In this document: positions 1 through 8,669 of the stretch, one piece after another
Layout: every line of letters begins with the position of its first letter
How positions within the stretch are numbered: position 1 is the first letter of the stretch
DNA from: Pseudorhizobium pelagicum
GTDB taxonomy: Bacteria; Pseudomonadota; Alphaproteobacteria; Rhizobiales; Rhizobiaceae
Direction: 5' to 3'
Length of the DNA: 39,949 nt
NCBI GenBank assembly: GCA_000722615.1
Contig: JOKI01000033.1
Location: 1 to 39,949, forward strand
Position numbers and translations under genes: made by a program
The notes under the pieces: generated by a model
Database searches by the model: none
The model's input: only the letters and a program-made list of their open reading frames with translations
Told to the model about the DNA's origin: nothing

Positions 1-45
1 TTGACCCTTGGGAACATAGGCCAATGCGTTGCGCATCGCATGGAC
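1..45 (-). pseudogene. IS256-family transposase scrap at window edge
   Basis: Reading the minus strand from base 45 to base 1 gives VHAMRNALAYVPKGQ, which resembles the stretch following the second catalytic Asp region of IS256 (Mutator-type) transposases. The frame is cut where the terminal repeat of the neighbouring IS1182-type element begins. The rest may lie left of the window. Only 15 residues are visible, so the family call is tentative. Confidence 0.45.
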
Positions 46-47
46 CC

Positions 48-75
48 GGGGGCTGTTGAAGAAGTCGGCCTCACG
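48..75 (+). repeat. Probable left terminal inverted repeat of the IS1182-type element
   Basis: The GGGGGCTGTTGAAGAAGTCG sequence just upstream of the transposase has the GGCTGTTGAA(A/G)AAGTC form I associate with the ends of IS1182/IS5-superfamily elements. It coincides with the point where the IS256 reading frame stops. No matching right end exists because the element is truncated on that side. Confidence 0.5.
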
Positions 76-116
76 TGATTCGATTCGTTTGCGATTGATT
101 CTCTGGGTGCACCGGC

Positions 117-1110
117 ATGTTGGGACATAAGGAACGCGGTCAGCTCGAGCTGTTCATGACGGGTTCGCTTCGACAGCTTATCCCCGATGACTACATTCTC
201 GCCAAAGTGGATCGTGTCCTCGACCTCACGTGGCTTAGGGCAGAGGTTTCGGATCTCTACTGTGAGCATAACGGACGACCTGGGATCGATCCGGAGGTCG
301 CCGTCCGGCTAATGCTTGCGGGCTTCCTACTCGGGATCGTTCACGATCGTCGCCTGATGCGGGAGGCGCAGGTTAATCTCGGGATCAGGTGGTTTATTGG
401 CTATGGGCTGCACGAGACACTGCCTGACCATTCCTCGCTGACGCGGATACGGCAGAGATGGGGGGTGGAGCGCTTTCGAAGGATTTTCGAACGCACGGTG
501 GAGGCCTGCATCGCGGCAAAGATCGCGAAGGGGGACGTGGTGCATGTCGATGCCTCACTTATTCGCGCGGATGTAAGCTGGGAAAGCCTTGCGGTGCGCC
601 ACGTTGAGGCGGTTGCCGAAGCGAACGAAGATGCTTCCGTCGCTGAACGCGATAGCCGCAAGACTGGAAAGTTCAAGAAGGTCTGCGTCACCGATCCCGA
701 TGCGACGATGGCGACGAGCGGGCGCAACCGTCGGCTCGAACCCTCCTTCAAGCAGCACGCCGTCGTCGATGACGTCTGCGGCGTGGTTCTCGACGTCGAG
801 GTAACCACCGGCGAAATCAACGAAGGTCAGGTCATCATCGAGCGCATCCAAGCGACCATTGAGACCACGGGCGTAGATGTCGAGATCGTCACGGCCGATG
901 CAGGCTATGCCTATGCGAAGGTCTTCGGCGGGCTCGAGCGGCGGGGCATCTGCGCCGTCATCCCACCGAAGGCGGAGCCGATCCGCAGCCCAGTGCCGAT
1001 GCGCCGATTTCGCTACGACGCAAAGAACGACACCCTAAAGTGCCCGCGTGGAAAGACCCTCAGACCGACCCGACCTGTCAAGCACGGTCGGTTCTTCTAT
1101 TCCAAGGCAG
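117..1110 (+). pseudogene. IS1182-family (DDE, DUF772) transposase, 3' truncated
   Basis: The frame opens with the transposase N-terminal domain (ERGQLELF, then PDDYILAKVDRVLD and YGLHETLPDHSSLTRIRQRW) typical of IS1182/IS5-like DDE transposases. The first catalytic Asp is in VHVDASLIRADVSWES and the second in VTADAGYAYAK. Similarity ends after CPRGKTLRPTRPVKHGRFFYSKA, near base 1110. The C-terminal part with the last acidic catalytic residue is missing, and the frame runs on out of register into an oxidoreductase fragment, so the nominal ORF to 1304 is a chimera. The enzyme should be inactive. The junction looks like a deletion that removed the IS right half together with the 5' half of the neighbouring gene. 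Confidence 0.8.
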
Positions 1111-1641
1111 CACCATTCCTGGGTTCAAATGGACGCGGCAAAACTCTGGTCGCCGCCTCCGAAATCGCCTGCCATCTACGGCGCCGCCCTCACCAGCGAG
1201 ACAACTGCCTGGATGGGATCATGGACGGAAGGCCTCGTCACAGTGCGGAAGTCGAAGGCGGAACTCTCGGAGCTCGTCCAGCTCTACCAGGAGAACGGCG
1301 GTGAAGGAAAACCGCTGGCGCTGCAGCTTCAGGTATCATGGGCCAAAAGCAAAGAGGAGGCGAGAATGGCGGCTTGGGAGCAATGGCGCCACGCAGCAGT
1401 CCCGCCGGCCCAACTCGCTGACCTGCGCCGCCCGGAAGATTTCGATTCAATCACCAGTAATGTCGCGCCTGCGGACATAGACGATGTGATTCACCTCGTG
1501 ATAGACGCGGATGAGCTGCTTGCAGCTATCGAAGAATGCGCATCGTGCGGGTTCAACGAGATCTACATCCATAACGTGTCGCGTGACCAGATCGGGTTCC
1601 TGAACTTCATGAAGCTGGATGTCTTACAGTCGCTCCCATGA
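1111..1641 (+). pseudogene. C-terminal half of an FMN-dependent LLM-class oxidoreductase (TIGR03885-like)
   Basis: In a different frame from the transposase, residues from VQMDAAKLWSPPPKSPAIYG through TTAWMGSWTEGLVTV, then GEGKPLALQLQVSWAKSKEEAR and FNEIYIHNVSRDQ, match my memory of the C-terminal half of probable non-F420 flavinoid (luciferase-like monooxygenase) oxidoreductases. About 175 of roughly 310 residues remain. The N-terminal half of the barrel is absent and is replaced by transposase sequence. There is no start codon with a ribosome site, so this is a remnant. The natural stop is kept at 1641. Confidence 0.65.
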
Positions 1642-1737
1642 GTAACGTGGCTCTTGCAGGCACGGTGAGATCAAGCGGAACAGCCGCAGTTGCAGGCCGT
1701 TGAGGCTGAACTGGACGTCAAGACAGGAGTGACTGCC

Positions 1738-2730
1738 TTGAGCATCGGGTTGCTTGGTCTACTGGACGATGTTGCGGGGCTTGTGAAAGTGGCGGCGGCG
1801 TCGATCGACGAAGTCACCGGCATGGCAATGAAGGCCGGCATGAAGGCCACCGGCGCGGTGATCGACGATGCCGCCGTGACGCCGCGCTACGTCCAAGGTT
1901 TTTCAGCGGATCGTGAGCTGCCCATCGTCTTCAAGATCGCCAAGGGTTCGATCAAGAACAAGCTTCTGTTCCTGCTGCCGGCCGCTCTTGCACTGGGGTA
2001 CTTCCTGCCCTGGGCCATCACACCCTTGCTGATGATCGGCGGCGCCTATCTGTGTTACGAGGGCGCCGAGAAGATCTATCACCTGTTGGCGCCCCACCAG
2101 GCGCACGTGCATGAAACCCATCTGGCTTCCGTCGCGGTGAACCCGAAGACGCTGGAAGACGAGAAGGTTGCAGGCGCAATCAAGACCGACTTCATCCTGT
2201 CTGCCGAAATCATGGCCATCGCGCTTGCAGAACTACCAAATGAAAGTCTGGTCGCTCAGGCGGTCATCCTCCTGCTCGTGGCGTTCGGCATCACCTTTGC
2301 CGTCTACGGCACGGTTGCCTTGCTCGTAAAGGCAGACGACTTCGGGCTTTCGCTCGCTTCCAATAACGCCGGAATAGCCCGCACCTTTGGCAGGAGCCTG
2401 GTCAAGGCCATGCCCGTCGTAATGTCCGGGCTCAGTGTCGTCGGCACCGCGGCCATGATCTGGGTCGGCGGCGGCATTATCGTCCATGGGCTCGAAGGCT
2501 TCGGCCTCCCCCAGATCGGGCACGTCATCCATCACTCGTCAGAAGTCGCTGCGCACTCCGTCCCGACAATCTCGTCGGTATTGGCCTGGGCAGTTGAGTC
2601 CGCAGGCTACGGGCTGGTGGGACTGGCGATCGGGGCTGTGCTCATCCCCATTGCTGAATATGGGATTTCACCCGCCTGGAAAACCATCAAAGGTCTGATG
2701 GGATCGGAAGGAACATCCGCCGGCCATTAG
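1738..2730 (+). CDS. DUF808 (YedI-like) multi-pass inner-membrane protein
   Basis: The protein, about 330 residues, follows the DUF808/YedI pattern: MSIGLLGLLDDVAGLVK, an Ala/Lys-rich amphipathic helix, VIDDAAVTPRYVQGF, then KNKLLFLLPAALALGYFLPW and GGAYLCYEGAEK. Several hydrophobic segments follow (around AVILLLVAFGITFAVYGTVALLV and in the Gly-rich MIWVGGGIIVHGLEGFG region). The function of the family is unknown. I choose TTG 1738 because an AGGAG at 1725-1729 lies 8 bases upstream and the family begins at this Met-Ser-Ile-Gly; the longer frame from 1690 has no ribosome site. It stands alone, directly after the oxidoreductase remnant, and appears intact. Confidence 0.85.
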   Translation: MSIGLLGLLDDVAGLVKVAAASIDEVTGMAMKAGMKATGAVIDDAAVTPRYVQGFSADRELPIVFKIAKGSIKNKLLFLLPAALALGYFLPWAITPLLMIGGAYLCYEGAEKIYHLLAPHQAHVHETHLASVAVNPKTLEDEKVAGAIKTDFILSAEIMAIALAELPNESLVAQAVILLLVAFGITFAVYGTVALLVKADDFGLSLASNNAGIARTFGRSLVKAMPVVMSGLSVVGTAAMIWVGGGIIVHGLEGFGLPQIGHVIHHSSEVAAHSVPTISSVLAWAVESAGYGLVGLAIGAVLIPIAEYGISPAWKTIKGLMGSEGTSAGH

Positions 2731-2897
2731 TCAGGGGAGCCTTTCATCGTCCTGGTTATCGCCTGCGAACTGCCGCGGCGTCCATGCTCATCAAGAATAG
2801 CTGGCCGATTGCGAGAAGGCTCGCGTTGGTCTCCGGGACACCAACGCAAATGAGCGTGAGTCCGGCGTAGCTCGGCTTTCCCCTTATCGGCCGATCC

Positions 2898-3521
2898 TTA
2901 TTCAAGGTCGGCGAGCATCGAGTAGATGCGCCTTCGCTCGCGAGGCGACCGTATCTGATGGGTGTCCGGCGTCTCGGCCTTTAACTTCCAGTGACCATCC
3001 ACCCACGTCGCGCGAAACTCGCGCCTGGCGCCGATCAATAGGTTTTCAGACGCATAATCGGCGAGGATGGTGATCTCCACGAGTATCGGACTAGAGGACT
3101 TCAAGACGTCGACATCGTGCCCTGTGCGCCGGCAGACGCTCGTGATGAGATACTCGAAGGTCCCGAGGGATGTGTAGTGGGAAGGCGGCAGGGTGCCTTG
3201 ATAGGTCCGCAGTTTCGGATCGGGATTGTCGCTCTCCCCATCGCAGGGTTCAAAGTCGGTGACGGCTGTGGCCAACCGCTTTTCCCCGCACTCCAACTCA
3301 ACCAGGACGCTTTCCACGTAAATGGCGTCCGAGCTCATGTTGCTAACGAAACAAGCAGCATCGAGTGATGAACCAGCCGCGCGGTTGATCACGATCTTCG
3401 GTAGCGTCTGCCGCCGAAAGCTCCTCAGGAAAACCTGCAGGTACACGACCCAAATTAGGACCATCGCCCAATTGGCGATTAGGTTCAAAAGGTCGCTGTT
3501 CGCAGAGATCAGTTCAAACAT
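2898..3521 (-). CDS. Hypothetical protein with one N-terminal membrane anchor
   Basis: I do not recognise the family. Starting at ATG 3521, MFELISANSDLLNLIANWAM leads into one hydrophobic segment (about residues 10-32, ending WVVYLQVFL), followed by a basic stop-transfer RSFRR. The remaining 165 residues look like a soluble beta-rich domain with charged loops, which topology rules place in the cytoplasm. The C-terminus is Arg-rich. An upstream in-frame GTG at 3572 would add 17 residues that break the pattern. No partner gene is obvious; it is convergent with the DUF808 gene. Confidence 0.6.
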   Translation of the reverse strand: MFELISANSDLLNLIANWAMVLIWVVYLQVFLRSFRRQTLPKIVINRAAGSSLDAACFVSNMSSDAIYVESVLVELECGEKRLATAVTDFEPCDGESDNPDPKLRTYQGTLPPSHYTSLGTFEYLITSVCRRTGHDVDVLKSSSPILVEITILADYASENLLIGARREFRATWVDGHWKLKAETPDTHQIRSPRERRRIYSMLADLE

Positions 3522-3591
3522 GAGTGCAATAGCTCGTTTTGCAGTTGAGGCGAGAACGCCGCAGCGTCCCAATCGTTTCGCGACGAGCGTA

Positions 3592-3915
3592 TCAAGCTGA
3601 GCAAAAATCCTTGCCGAAATTTTTAGCGCTTATCCTGTTCCGCAGGCTCTGGCCGAGCCACACACCCGCAAGCGCCGGAATGACGGCGAGCGTCGACAGC
3701 GCGAGATCCTCAAGATGCAGAGATTCGTGGAAGGCAAGACCGACGGTCAGAGCCACAGTCGAAACTGTAAAAGATAGGCCCAGATGGGGAACTTTCGCCA
3801 AGGGGGTTCGTGCGACTGTTGGTATCTGGGCCAATACTGCCGCGGTGAGCGAGTTCCTGCTCGAGCGCCTGGCGCCATGGATGGCGGCCCAACCCCAGGT
3901 GGGCCTTGATATCAA
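3592..3915 (-). pseudogene. C-terminal fragment of a TauE/SafE-type permease
   Basis: The segment TPLAKVPHLGLSFTVSTVAL and the following LEDLALSTLAVIPALAGVWL with GQSLRNRISAKNF match the penultimate helices and the WLGQ-R-R-S motif of TauE/SafE sulfite-exporter/anion permeases. A full protein has about 250 residues and 7-8 helices. Only about 80 recognisable residues with two helices remain, and the chain ends shortly after the NF of the motif. No N-terminal helices are found upstream in any minus frame, so this is a decayed remnant. Confidence 0.5.
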
Positions 3916-4250
3916 GGAGAGGCAGAAGATGGAGACCTTAGGGATCGTACCAACGACCCTGCCCTTGTGTGCCCCCCGCGCAACAGATTTCGTTGGTTGG
4001 CACGGAACTTAGACTACCGGGATCGGACGATCTGGCGCTGGCTGGCTGCTCTCCCCTTCTGACCCAGCTGTGAATAGGCAACACCAGACCCAGCACTCCG
4101 GATTCGGCCCACTGCGGACTTGGTTACCCGTAGCACCTCCAGGTCATGAGGCCACCGGAAACCACCCACCTCTATCAATCCTGAAAATCCGGAGTCACCA
4201 TCGGCGGATGCATTTTGGCTCGGACGTGCTAGGTTTGCACGAAATAAAGG
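3916..4250. other. Gene-free stretch upstream of the hydrolase
   Basis: I see no credible gene here. Open frames on both strands are GC-driven and match no family. I looked for a GGAAC-N16-19-CGTT general-stress (EcfG) promoter ahead of the hydrolase and found none. Regulatory sequence for the downstream operon presumably lies in the last 100 bases. Confidence 0.5.
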
Positions 4251-4256
4251 ATGAGC

Positions 4257-5045
4257 ATGTCCATCATTCAACGAAACAACGTCTCGGTCTCTGGACGTGG
4301 AGAGAAGGCGATTGTCTTTTCCCATGGCTTCGGTTGCGACCAAAACATGTGGCGGTTTGTTGCGCCCGAGTTCGAGGAGGACTTCCGGACGGTGCTTTTT
4401 GACCATGTCGGTGCTGGAAGGTCCGATTTAGGGGCGTACGACGCGAACAAATACGGCAGCCTGCAGGGCTATGCTGAGGACGTCGTAGAAGTCGGCCAGG
4501 CGCTGGAACTGGAGAACGCGGTCTTCGTCGGACATTCGGTCAGTGCGATGATCGGCGCTCTTGCCTCGTTGAAAGCACCGGAGATGTTCGCAACCCTTGT
4601 GCTGGTCGGCCCGTCACCGCGCTACATTGATGACATCGGCTATCATGGGGGCTTCAGCCAGACCGATATCGACGAACTGCTTGCTTCGCTTGCCGACAAT
4701 CACATGGGGTGGTCCATGGCGATGGCCCCGGCCATCATGGGCAATCCGGACCGACCTGAACTCGGGGAGGAGCTGGCCGACAGCTTCTGCCGAACCGACC
4801 CAGCGATCGCGAAGGCGTTCGCCCGCGTGACCTTCACGTCGGACAACCGTACAGATCTTCCGTACGTGACCGCGAAAACCCTTATCCTCCAGTGCCGGGA
4901 CGACATCATCGCCTCGGAGGTTGTGGGTGAATATGTACGCGACCATATCTCCGGAAGCAGGCTAGTCGTCCTAGACGCGACTGGACATTGCCCAAACCTT
5001 TCCGCACCACGCGAGGTCGTAGCGGCCATCAAGGACTTCGTGTAG
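4257..5045 (+). CDS. RsbQ-like alpha/beta hydrolase
   Basis: This is an alpha/beta-fold hydrolase of the RsbQ/KAI2/D14 type (262 residues). The oxyanion region is FSHGFGCDQNMWRFVAPEF, the nucleophile elbow is GHSVSAM (Ser94), the acid lies in LQCRDDIIAS (Asp215/216) and the histidine in DATGHCPNL (His244). Counted from the ATG at 4251 these are S96, D217/218 and H246, almost the numbering I recall for Bacillus RsbQ (S96, D219, H247). ATG 4257 is preferred because AAAGGA lies 5 bases upstream; ATG 4251 is too close to it. In Bacillus, RsbQ supplies a small-molecule signal to the PAS domain of RsbP. Here the next gene, 6 bases on, starts with a PAS domain, so a similar ligand-making partnership is inferred. 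The natural substrate is unknown. Confidence 0.85.
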   Translation: MSIIQRNNVSVSGRGEKAIVFSHGFGCDQNMWRFVAPEFEEDFRTVLFDHVGAGRSDLGAYDANKYGSLQGYAEDVVEVGQALELENAVFVGHSVSAMIGALASLKAPEMFATLVLVGPSPRYIDDIGYHGGFSQTDIDELLASLADNHMGWSMAMAPAIMGNPDRPELGEELADSFCRTDPAIAKAFARVTFTSDNRTDLPYVTAKTLILQCRDDIIASEVVGEYVRDHISGSRLVVLDATGHCPNLSAPREVVAAIKDFV

Positions 5046-5051
5046 GCTGCC

Positions 5052-6179
5052 ATGGATCATCCTGCCGATTTTCGCGATCTCTTCGACAATGCTCCATGTG
5101 GCTATCTCATCCTGGACAACAGGGGCCGCATCATGCTTGTGAATGAGACCCTTCGGTCATGGCTGCAACTGGGCGATGAAGACCTTCTAGGCAAGCGCCT
5201 CCTGGACCTCCTGCCTGTCGCGGGGCGCGTTTTCTACGAGACCCACTTCGCTCCGCTTTTGCGGATGCAGGGGTATTTTCACGAGGTGGCGCTCGATCTC
5301 GTTGGAAAGGATCGGGTGAGGATACCCGTCCTTGCGAACGCGTCTCAGCGTGTCGACCCAGATGGCAAAGTCGAGGAGACGCGCCTTGCGCTTTTTCAGG
5401 CGAAAAGCCGCCGCAAGTATGAGCGCGAACTGTTCGACGCCAACCTAGCGGGGGAGAAGGCACGTGAGGAAGTCGAGAGCCTCAACGTAGCGCTGACCGA
5501 GACCGGCCTGCTTCGGGACGAGTTTATCGCGATCCTCGGCCATGATCTTCGCAACCCGCTTGCTTCCATCGGCGCTGGCATGCGCCTCTTGGCCAAGGAG
5601 GAACTTACCTCCAAAGGACGTCAGGTCACTGACTTGATCGAAGGCAGTGTCGCTCGTATGAGTAGGCTTATCGACGACGTTCTCGACTTCACCCGAGGGC
5701 GCATGGGCGGCGGCCTGAATGTAGACCGCAGGAAAGAAGACGAACTTCATCTCCACCTTGAGCAGGTCGCCTCGGAGCTGATCACCGCCACCGACAGGCA
5801 GGTAGACGTGGATATCTATCTGCCTAAACCACTGTTCGTGGATGCCGGACGCATTGGCCAGCTTGTCTCCAACCTCCTCGGGAACGCGCTTTCCCATGGG
5901 GCGGAGGACACACCAGTCGAGTTCTCGGCCCAGATGGACGGAGCCAGTCTCGTTATATCGGTTTCAAACGGAGGCGATCCTATTCCGTCTGAGGTGGTGG
6001 AGCGTTTGTTTCAGCCTTTCTTTCGAGGAGGACACGCAGCGGGAAGACACGAGCAAGGTCTGGGACTCGGTCTTCATATCGCCTGCGAGATCGCCAAGGC
6101 ACACGGTGGAACTCTAACGGTTTCTTCGTCGATTGAGCGGACGACCTTCGAGTTTCGTATGCCGGCTAACGAGGCATGA
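5052..6179 (+). CDS. PAS-domain sensor histidine kinase
   Basis: A soluble hybrid sensor of 375 residues. The N-terminal PAS domain covers about residues 8-115 (LFDNAPCGYLILDNRGRIML). A short coiled coil (about 120-150) follows, then a HisKA dimerisation domain with the H box FIAILGHDLRNPLAS (phospho-acceptor His164). The HATPase_c domain has the N box NLLGNALSHG (Asn278), a G1 box SNGGDPIP and the G2 box GLGLGLHIACEIAKAHGG. No membrane segments are present. It follows the RsbQ-like hydrolase by 6 bases and is surely co-transcribed, so a hydrolase product is a plausible PAS ligand. The only nearby receiver, 140 bases downstream, has a frameshift, so the physiological phosphorelay partner is uncertain. 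Confidence 0.9.
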   Translation: MDHPADFRDLFDNAPCGYLILDNRGRIMLVNETLRSWLQLGDEDLLGKRLLDLLPVAGRVFYETHFAPLLRMQGYFHEVALDLVGKDRVRIPVLANASQRVDPDGKVEETRLALFQAKSRRKYERELFDANLAGEKAREEVESLNVALTETGLLRDEFIAILGHDLRNPLASIGAGMRLLAKEELTSKGRQVTDLIEGSVARMSRLIDDVLDFTRGRMGGGLNVDRRKEDELHLHLEQVASELITATDRQVDVDIYLPKPLFVDAGRIGQLVSNLLGNALSHGAEDTPVEFSAQMDGASLVISVSNGGDPIPSEVVERLFQPFFRGGHAAGRHEQGLGLGLHIACEIAKAHGGTLTVSSSIERTTFEFRMPANEA

Positions 6180-6318
6180 TCGCCATTACGGGACCAACCC
6201 CCGCAATTAAGCCCACGCCAGCTGCCTCGGCAAGCGACATAAAGATCAGCCACTGCGGGAGGGCTGATAATCGCCCGGCAAGCTCTATATCACGACACTC
6301 TCATGCACTGCGAATGTT

Positions 6319-6694
6319 ATGAACGAATTTCTGCTGAGCAAGGGCTGTCGTCCTGATTGTCGAGGACGAGCCATTGATCCGCATGGATGTGGCGGAATAT
6401 GTGAACGAGACGGGGTTTTCGGCGCTTGAAGCAGCCGCAGGCGATGAAGCGCTCGCCATCCTGTCCGCCAGAACCGATATCGATGTTGTATTCACGGACG
6501 TCAACATGCCGGGGGAAATTGGTGGCATGGAACTGGCCCGTCGGATTGCAGATCGGTGGCCGCAGATCGGGGTCATCATCACTTCAGGTATGGTCCGCCC
6601 GAGAAGCGCCGACCTCTCTCCCCGGTGGCTTTTCTTTTCAAAACCCTACGACCTGGAGCACGTGGTAAATTCCATGCGCAGGCTCGCTGCCTGA
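6319..6694 (+). pseudogene. Single-domain response regulator with an N-terminal frameshift
   Basis: The frame ending at 6694 carries a CheY-like receiver: VVLIVEDEPLIRMDVAEYV with the acidic pocket (EDE), the phospho-acceptor Asp in DVVFTDVNMPG, a Thr/Ser switch in VIITSGM and the Lys in FFSKPYDLEHV. This frame has no start codon before the acidic pocket: TGA at 6335 closes it and the first usable codon (TTG 6374) would remove beta-1 and the pocket. A natural start, ATG 6319 (MNEFLLSK), lies one frame away. Removing one G from the GGG at 6342-6344 joins the two parts cleanly. Either the gene is broken or the base is a sequencing error. If intact it would be the obvious partner of the upstream or downstream kinase. 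Confidence 0.7.
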
Positions 6695-6820
6695 GGGCAG
6701 CGACGCAGCCCCACGGCTATCGGCCTTTCCTACCCGTCGATTAGCGCCCTTCTAGTTTCACCCGCGAAACAAAAACAGTTTCATGTTGTTGTTCTGCTCC
6801 TGGATCGAGTAGGTGGAACC

Positions 6821-7837
6821 GTGGCTGACAAGACTTCGACCGTTCATGGGGACGTCCCCGTTGCTTCAATGCCTACGGGTTTCGGTGATCGGAAGGAGCT
6901 CGGCACCGTAGCCTTCGAACGCACCCGAATGCCCATGGTCATGACGGATGCCCGGCAGCAGGACAACCCGATCGTGCTTGCCAATGCGGCCTTCCTGAAC
7001 CTGACGGGATACACGGCGGACGAAGTCCTGGGCCGGAATTGTCGGTTCCTACAAGGGCCCTTGACCTCGGCGGCCGCCGTCGCGGAAGTCAGGCTCGGCA
7101 TAGCGGAGGAACAAGAGGTTAATGTCGAGCTGCTGAACTATCGAAAGGATGGCACGGCCTTCTGGAACCAGCTCCATATCAGCCCGATCCACGATGACGA
7201 TGGAAACGTAGCCTATTTCTTCGCGTCACAGATCGACGTAACAGAATTCCGAAAGGTCCAGAATTTGGAGGCGTCGGAGCACAGGCTGCTGATGGAAGTG
7301 GACCACAGGGCTAAAAACGTTCTCGCCATCGTGGACAGCCTGGTCAGGCTGAGCAGGGCGGACGATGTCACGCAATACGCGTCGGCCATCCAGCAGAGGG
7401 TGCAGGCCCTCTCTTATGCCCATATTCTCCTTTCGGAGCGGGGCTGGAAGGAGGTCGGTCTGCGCGACGTCATCCAGCGTCAGGTAGAGAGATACACCTC
7501 ACAGGGTGAGCTTAAGGGTCCGGAGATCGCCATCGCGGCTTCTATTGTCCAGCCCCTTTCGCTTGTCATCCACGAGCTCATTGTGAACGCTGCCGTGCAT
7601 GGCTCTTTGTCCACGCCTGGCGGACGACTTTGCATTGAGTGGGAGAAAATCGGCCACGATGGGGGGTTCAAGATGATTTGGAAAGAACCCGGCATCCAGC
7701 AACCGGATCATCCGAAAAGCGGCTTTGGAACGGTCATGGTGAAGGCGATGATCGAACAGCAACTTTCAGGTCAGCTGCGGCGGGACTGGCTCGATCGAGG
7801 GCTCGAAATACGACTGGAGGTGCCTGGGTTCTCCTGA
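6821..7837 (+). CDS. LOV-domain (blue-light) HWE-family sensor histidine kinase
   Basis: An N-terminal LOV/PAS domain (about residues 27-145) contains the flavin-binding signature GRNCRFLQGP, with Cys74 as the expected photo-adduct cysteine, followed by NYRKDGTAFWNQLHISPI and a final YFFASQIDVTEF strand. The kinase core is of the HWE/HisKA_2 kind: LMEVDHRAKNVLAIVDSLVRLS with His162, then LVIHELIVNAAVHGSLS as the N box and a shortened ATP lid ending GFGTVMVKAMIEQQL. The C-terminal HWE acid and Trp-x-Glu motif is less clear. Start GTG 6821 follows an AGGTGG about 5 bases upstream. LOV-HWE kinases in Brucella, Caulobacter and rhizobia feed the general stress response; that role here is inferred. 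It is separated by 126 bases from the broken receiver. Confidence 0.9.
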   Translation: MADKTSTVHGDVPVASMPTGFGDRKELGTVAFERTRMPMVMTDARQQDNPIVLANAAFLNLTGYTADEVLGRNCRFLQGPLTSAAAVAEVRLGIAEEQEVNVELLNYRKDGTAFWNQLHISPIHDDDGNVAYFFASQIDVTEFRKVQNLEASEHRLLMEVDHRAKNVLAIVDSLVRLSRADDVTQYASAIQQRVQALSYAHILLSERGWKEVGLRDVIQRQVERYTSQGELKGPEIAIAASIVQPLSLVIHELIVNAAVHGSLSTPGGRLCIEWEKIGHDGGFKMIWKEPGIQQPDHPKSGFGTVMVKAMIEQQLSGQLRRDWLDRGLEIRLEVPGFS

Positions 7838-7859
7838 GGTATACTCCGAAAGGGAGAGA

Positions 7860-8125
7860 TTATCGATACCGCCGCAAAGCCGCTCACTCGCTACAGCGCT
7901 ATTGTCGGCGCGCTCGCGAGCGGCTTCGCTACCGCACAGCTACACCATCTCCCGGGACACGACCGCCACCCGTATTCGGGAGTGGCGCGCGACGACATTG
8001 CCTCAGGTATTCGTCATCTGGTCTCAGGCGAGTATCTAACTCTTTATCGGCTGACCGGCGGCGCAGTCGAAATCATCCGTGTGCTGCACGGGCGCCGGCA
8101 GATCTCATCCCAAGTCGTTGTATAA
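7860..8125 (+). pseudogene. ParE/RelE-type toxin remnant
   Basis: The frame ending in TAA 8125 reads PYSGVARDDIASGIRHLVSG followed by EYLTLYRLTGGAVEIIRVLH and GRRQI. This is the typical C-terminal half of ParE-family toxins (RDDI..G.R, YLIFYR, VEIVRVLHG.R.I). The sequence upstream in the same frame (TRYSAIVGALASGFATAQL) could be the preceding helices, but there is no start codon with a ribosome site and no antitoxin gene before it. It is a decayed fragment and should not be active. Confidence 0.6.
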
Positions 8126-8149
8126 GCGGTGGCCTGTCAGCGCGGCTAC

Positions 8150-8440
8150 GGGCACCAAACCACCGTCTGGTCCATAAAGATGAGACGCGACAATGCCTTG
8201 TTGAAGAACCGCTTGCGGCGGTTGATCCACAGATCACGCGCTTTGGCGATTTCCGGTCTGAATTGCTCGCTTGCCTCAGGCTTTTTTATTGCTCAGCCCA
8301 AGCCGATGCCGAAACCACCAACGGTGGCGCGATGGACTTCGACGCCGCGCGTGGCGAGTTCGACACACAATTCGTCCAAGGTCGCTTCGCCATGGGCCGG
8401 CAGTCGCTCCAGCATCCGTTCCCTGTGCAGGATGATGGGG
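8150..8440 (-). pseudogene. IS630-family transposase remnant with frameshift
   Basis: On the minus strand ERMLERLPAHGEATLDELCV, then ELATRGVEVHRATV, resembles the helix-turn-helix part of IS630 transposases. After a slip in a run of six A residues (T run at 8284-8289 on the plus strand) another frame continues KKPEASEQFRPEIAKARDLW and ends FFNKALSRLIFMDQTVVW, the region of the first catalytic Asp (FMDQT in place of the usual FIDET). The rest of the DDE domain is missing. This is a short dead remnant. Confidence 0.5.
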
Positions 8441-8669
8441 ACTTCGGGCTGGATATCGGTGAACTACTCGGATGGCGAAGGCGGGATCATCAAGTGAACC
8501 TTGATTGACGCCTTTGGCTGCTCGAAGGGAAGGCAAGTCGCGCGATGCCGTCTCGGGGGCTGCCTGTTCACCCCCCCCTTGCAAAGGTGGCCGTCTCTAC
8601 GGACCCACATGAACCGCTGACCGCATTGTGTTGGACGAGGTGAGTGAGTGACGGAATAACTTTGTCCGA

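Noticed and set aside
3916..4256. General-stress (EcfG-type GGAAC...CGTT) promoter before the RsbQ-like gene
   Set aside because: Only a partial GGAAAC is seen, with no CGTT at the right distance.
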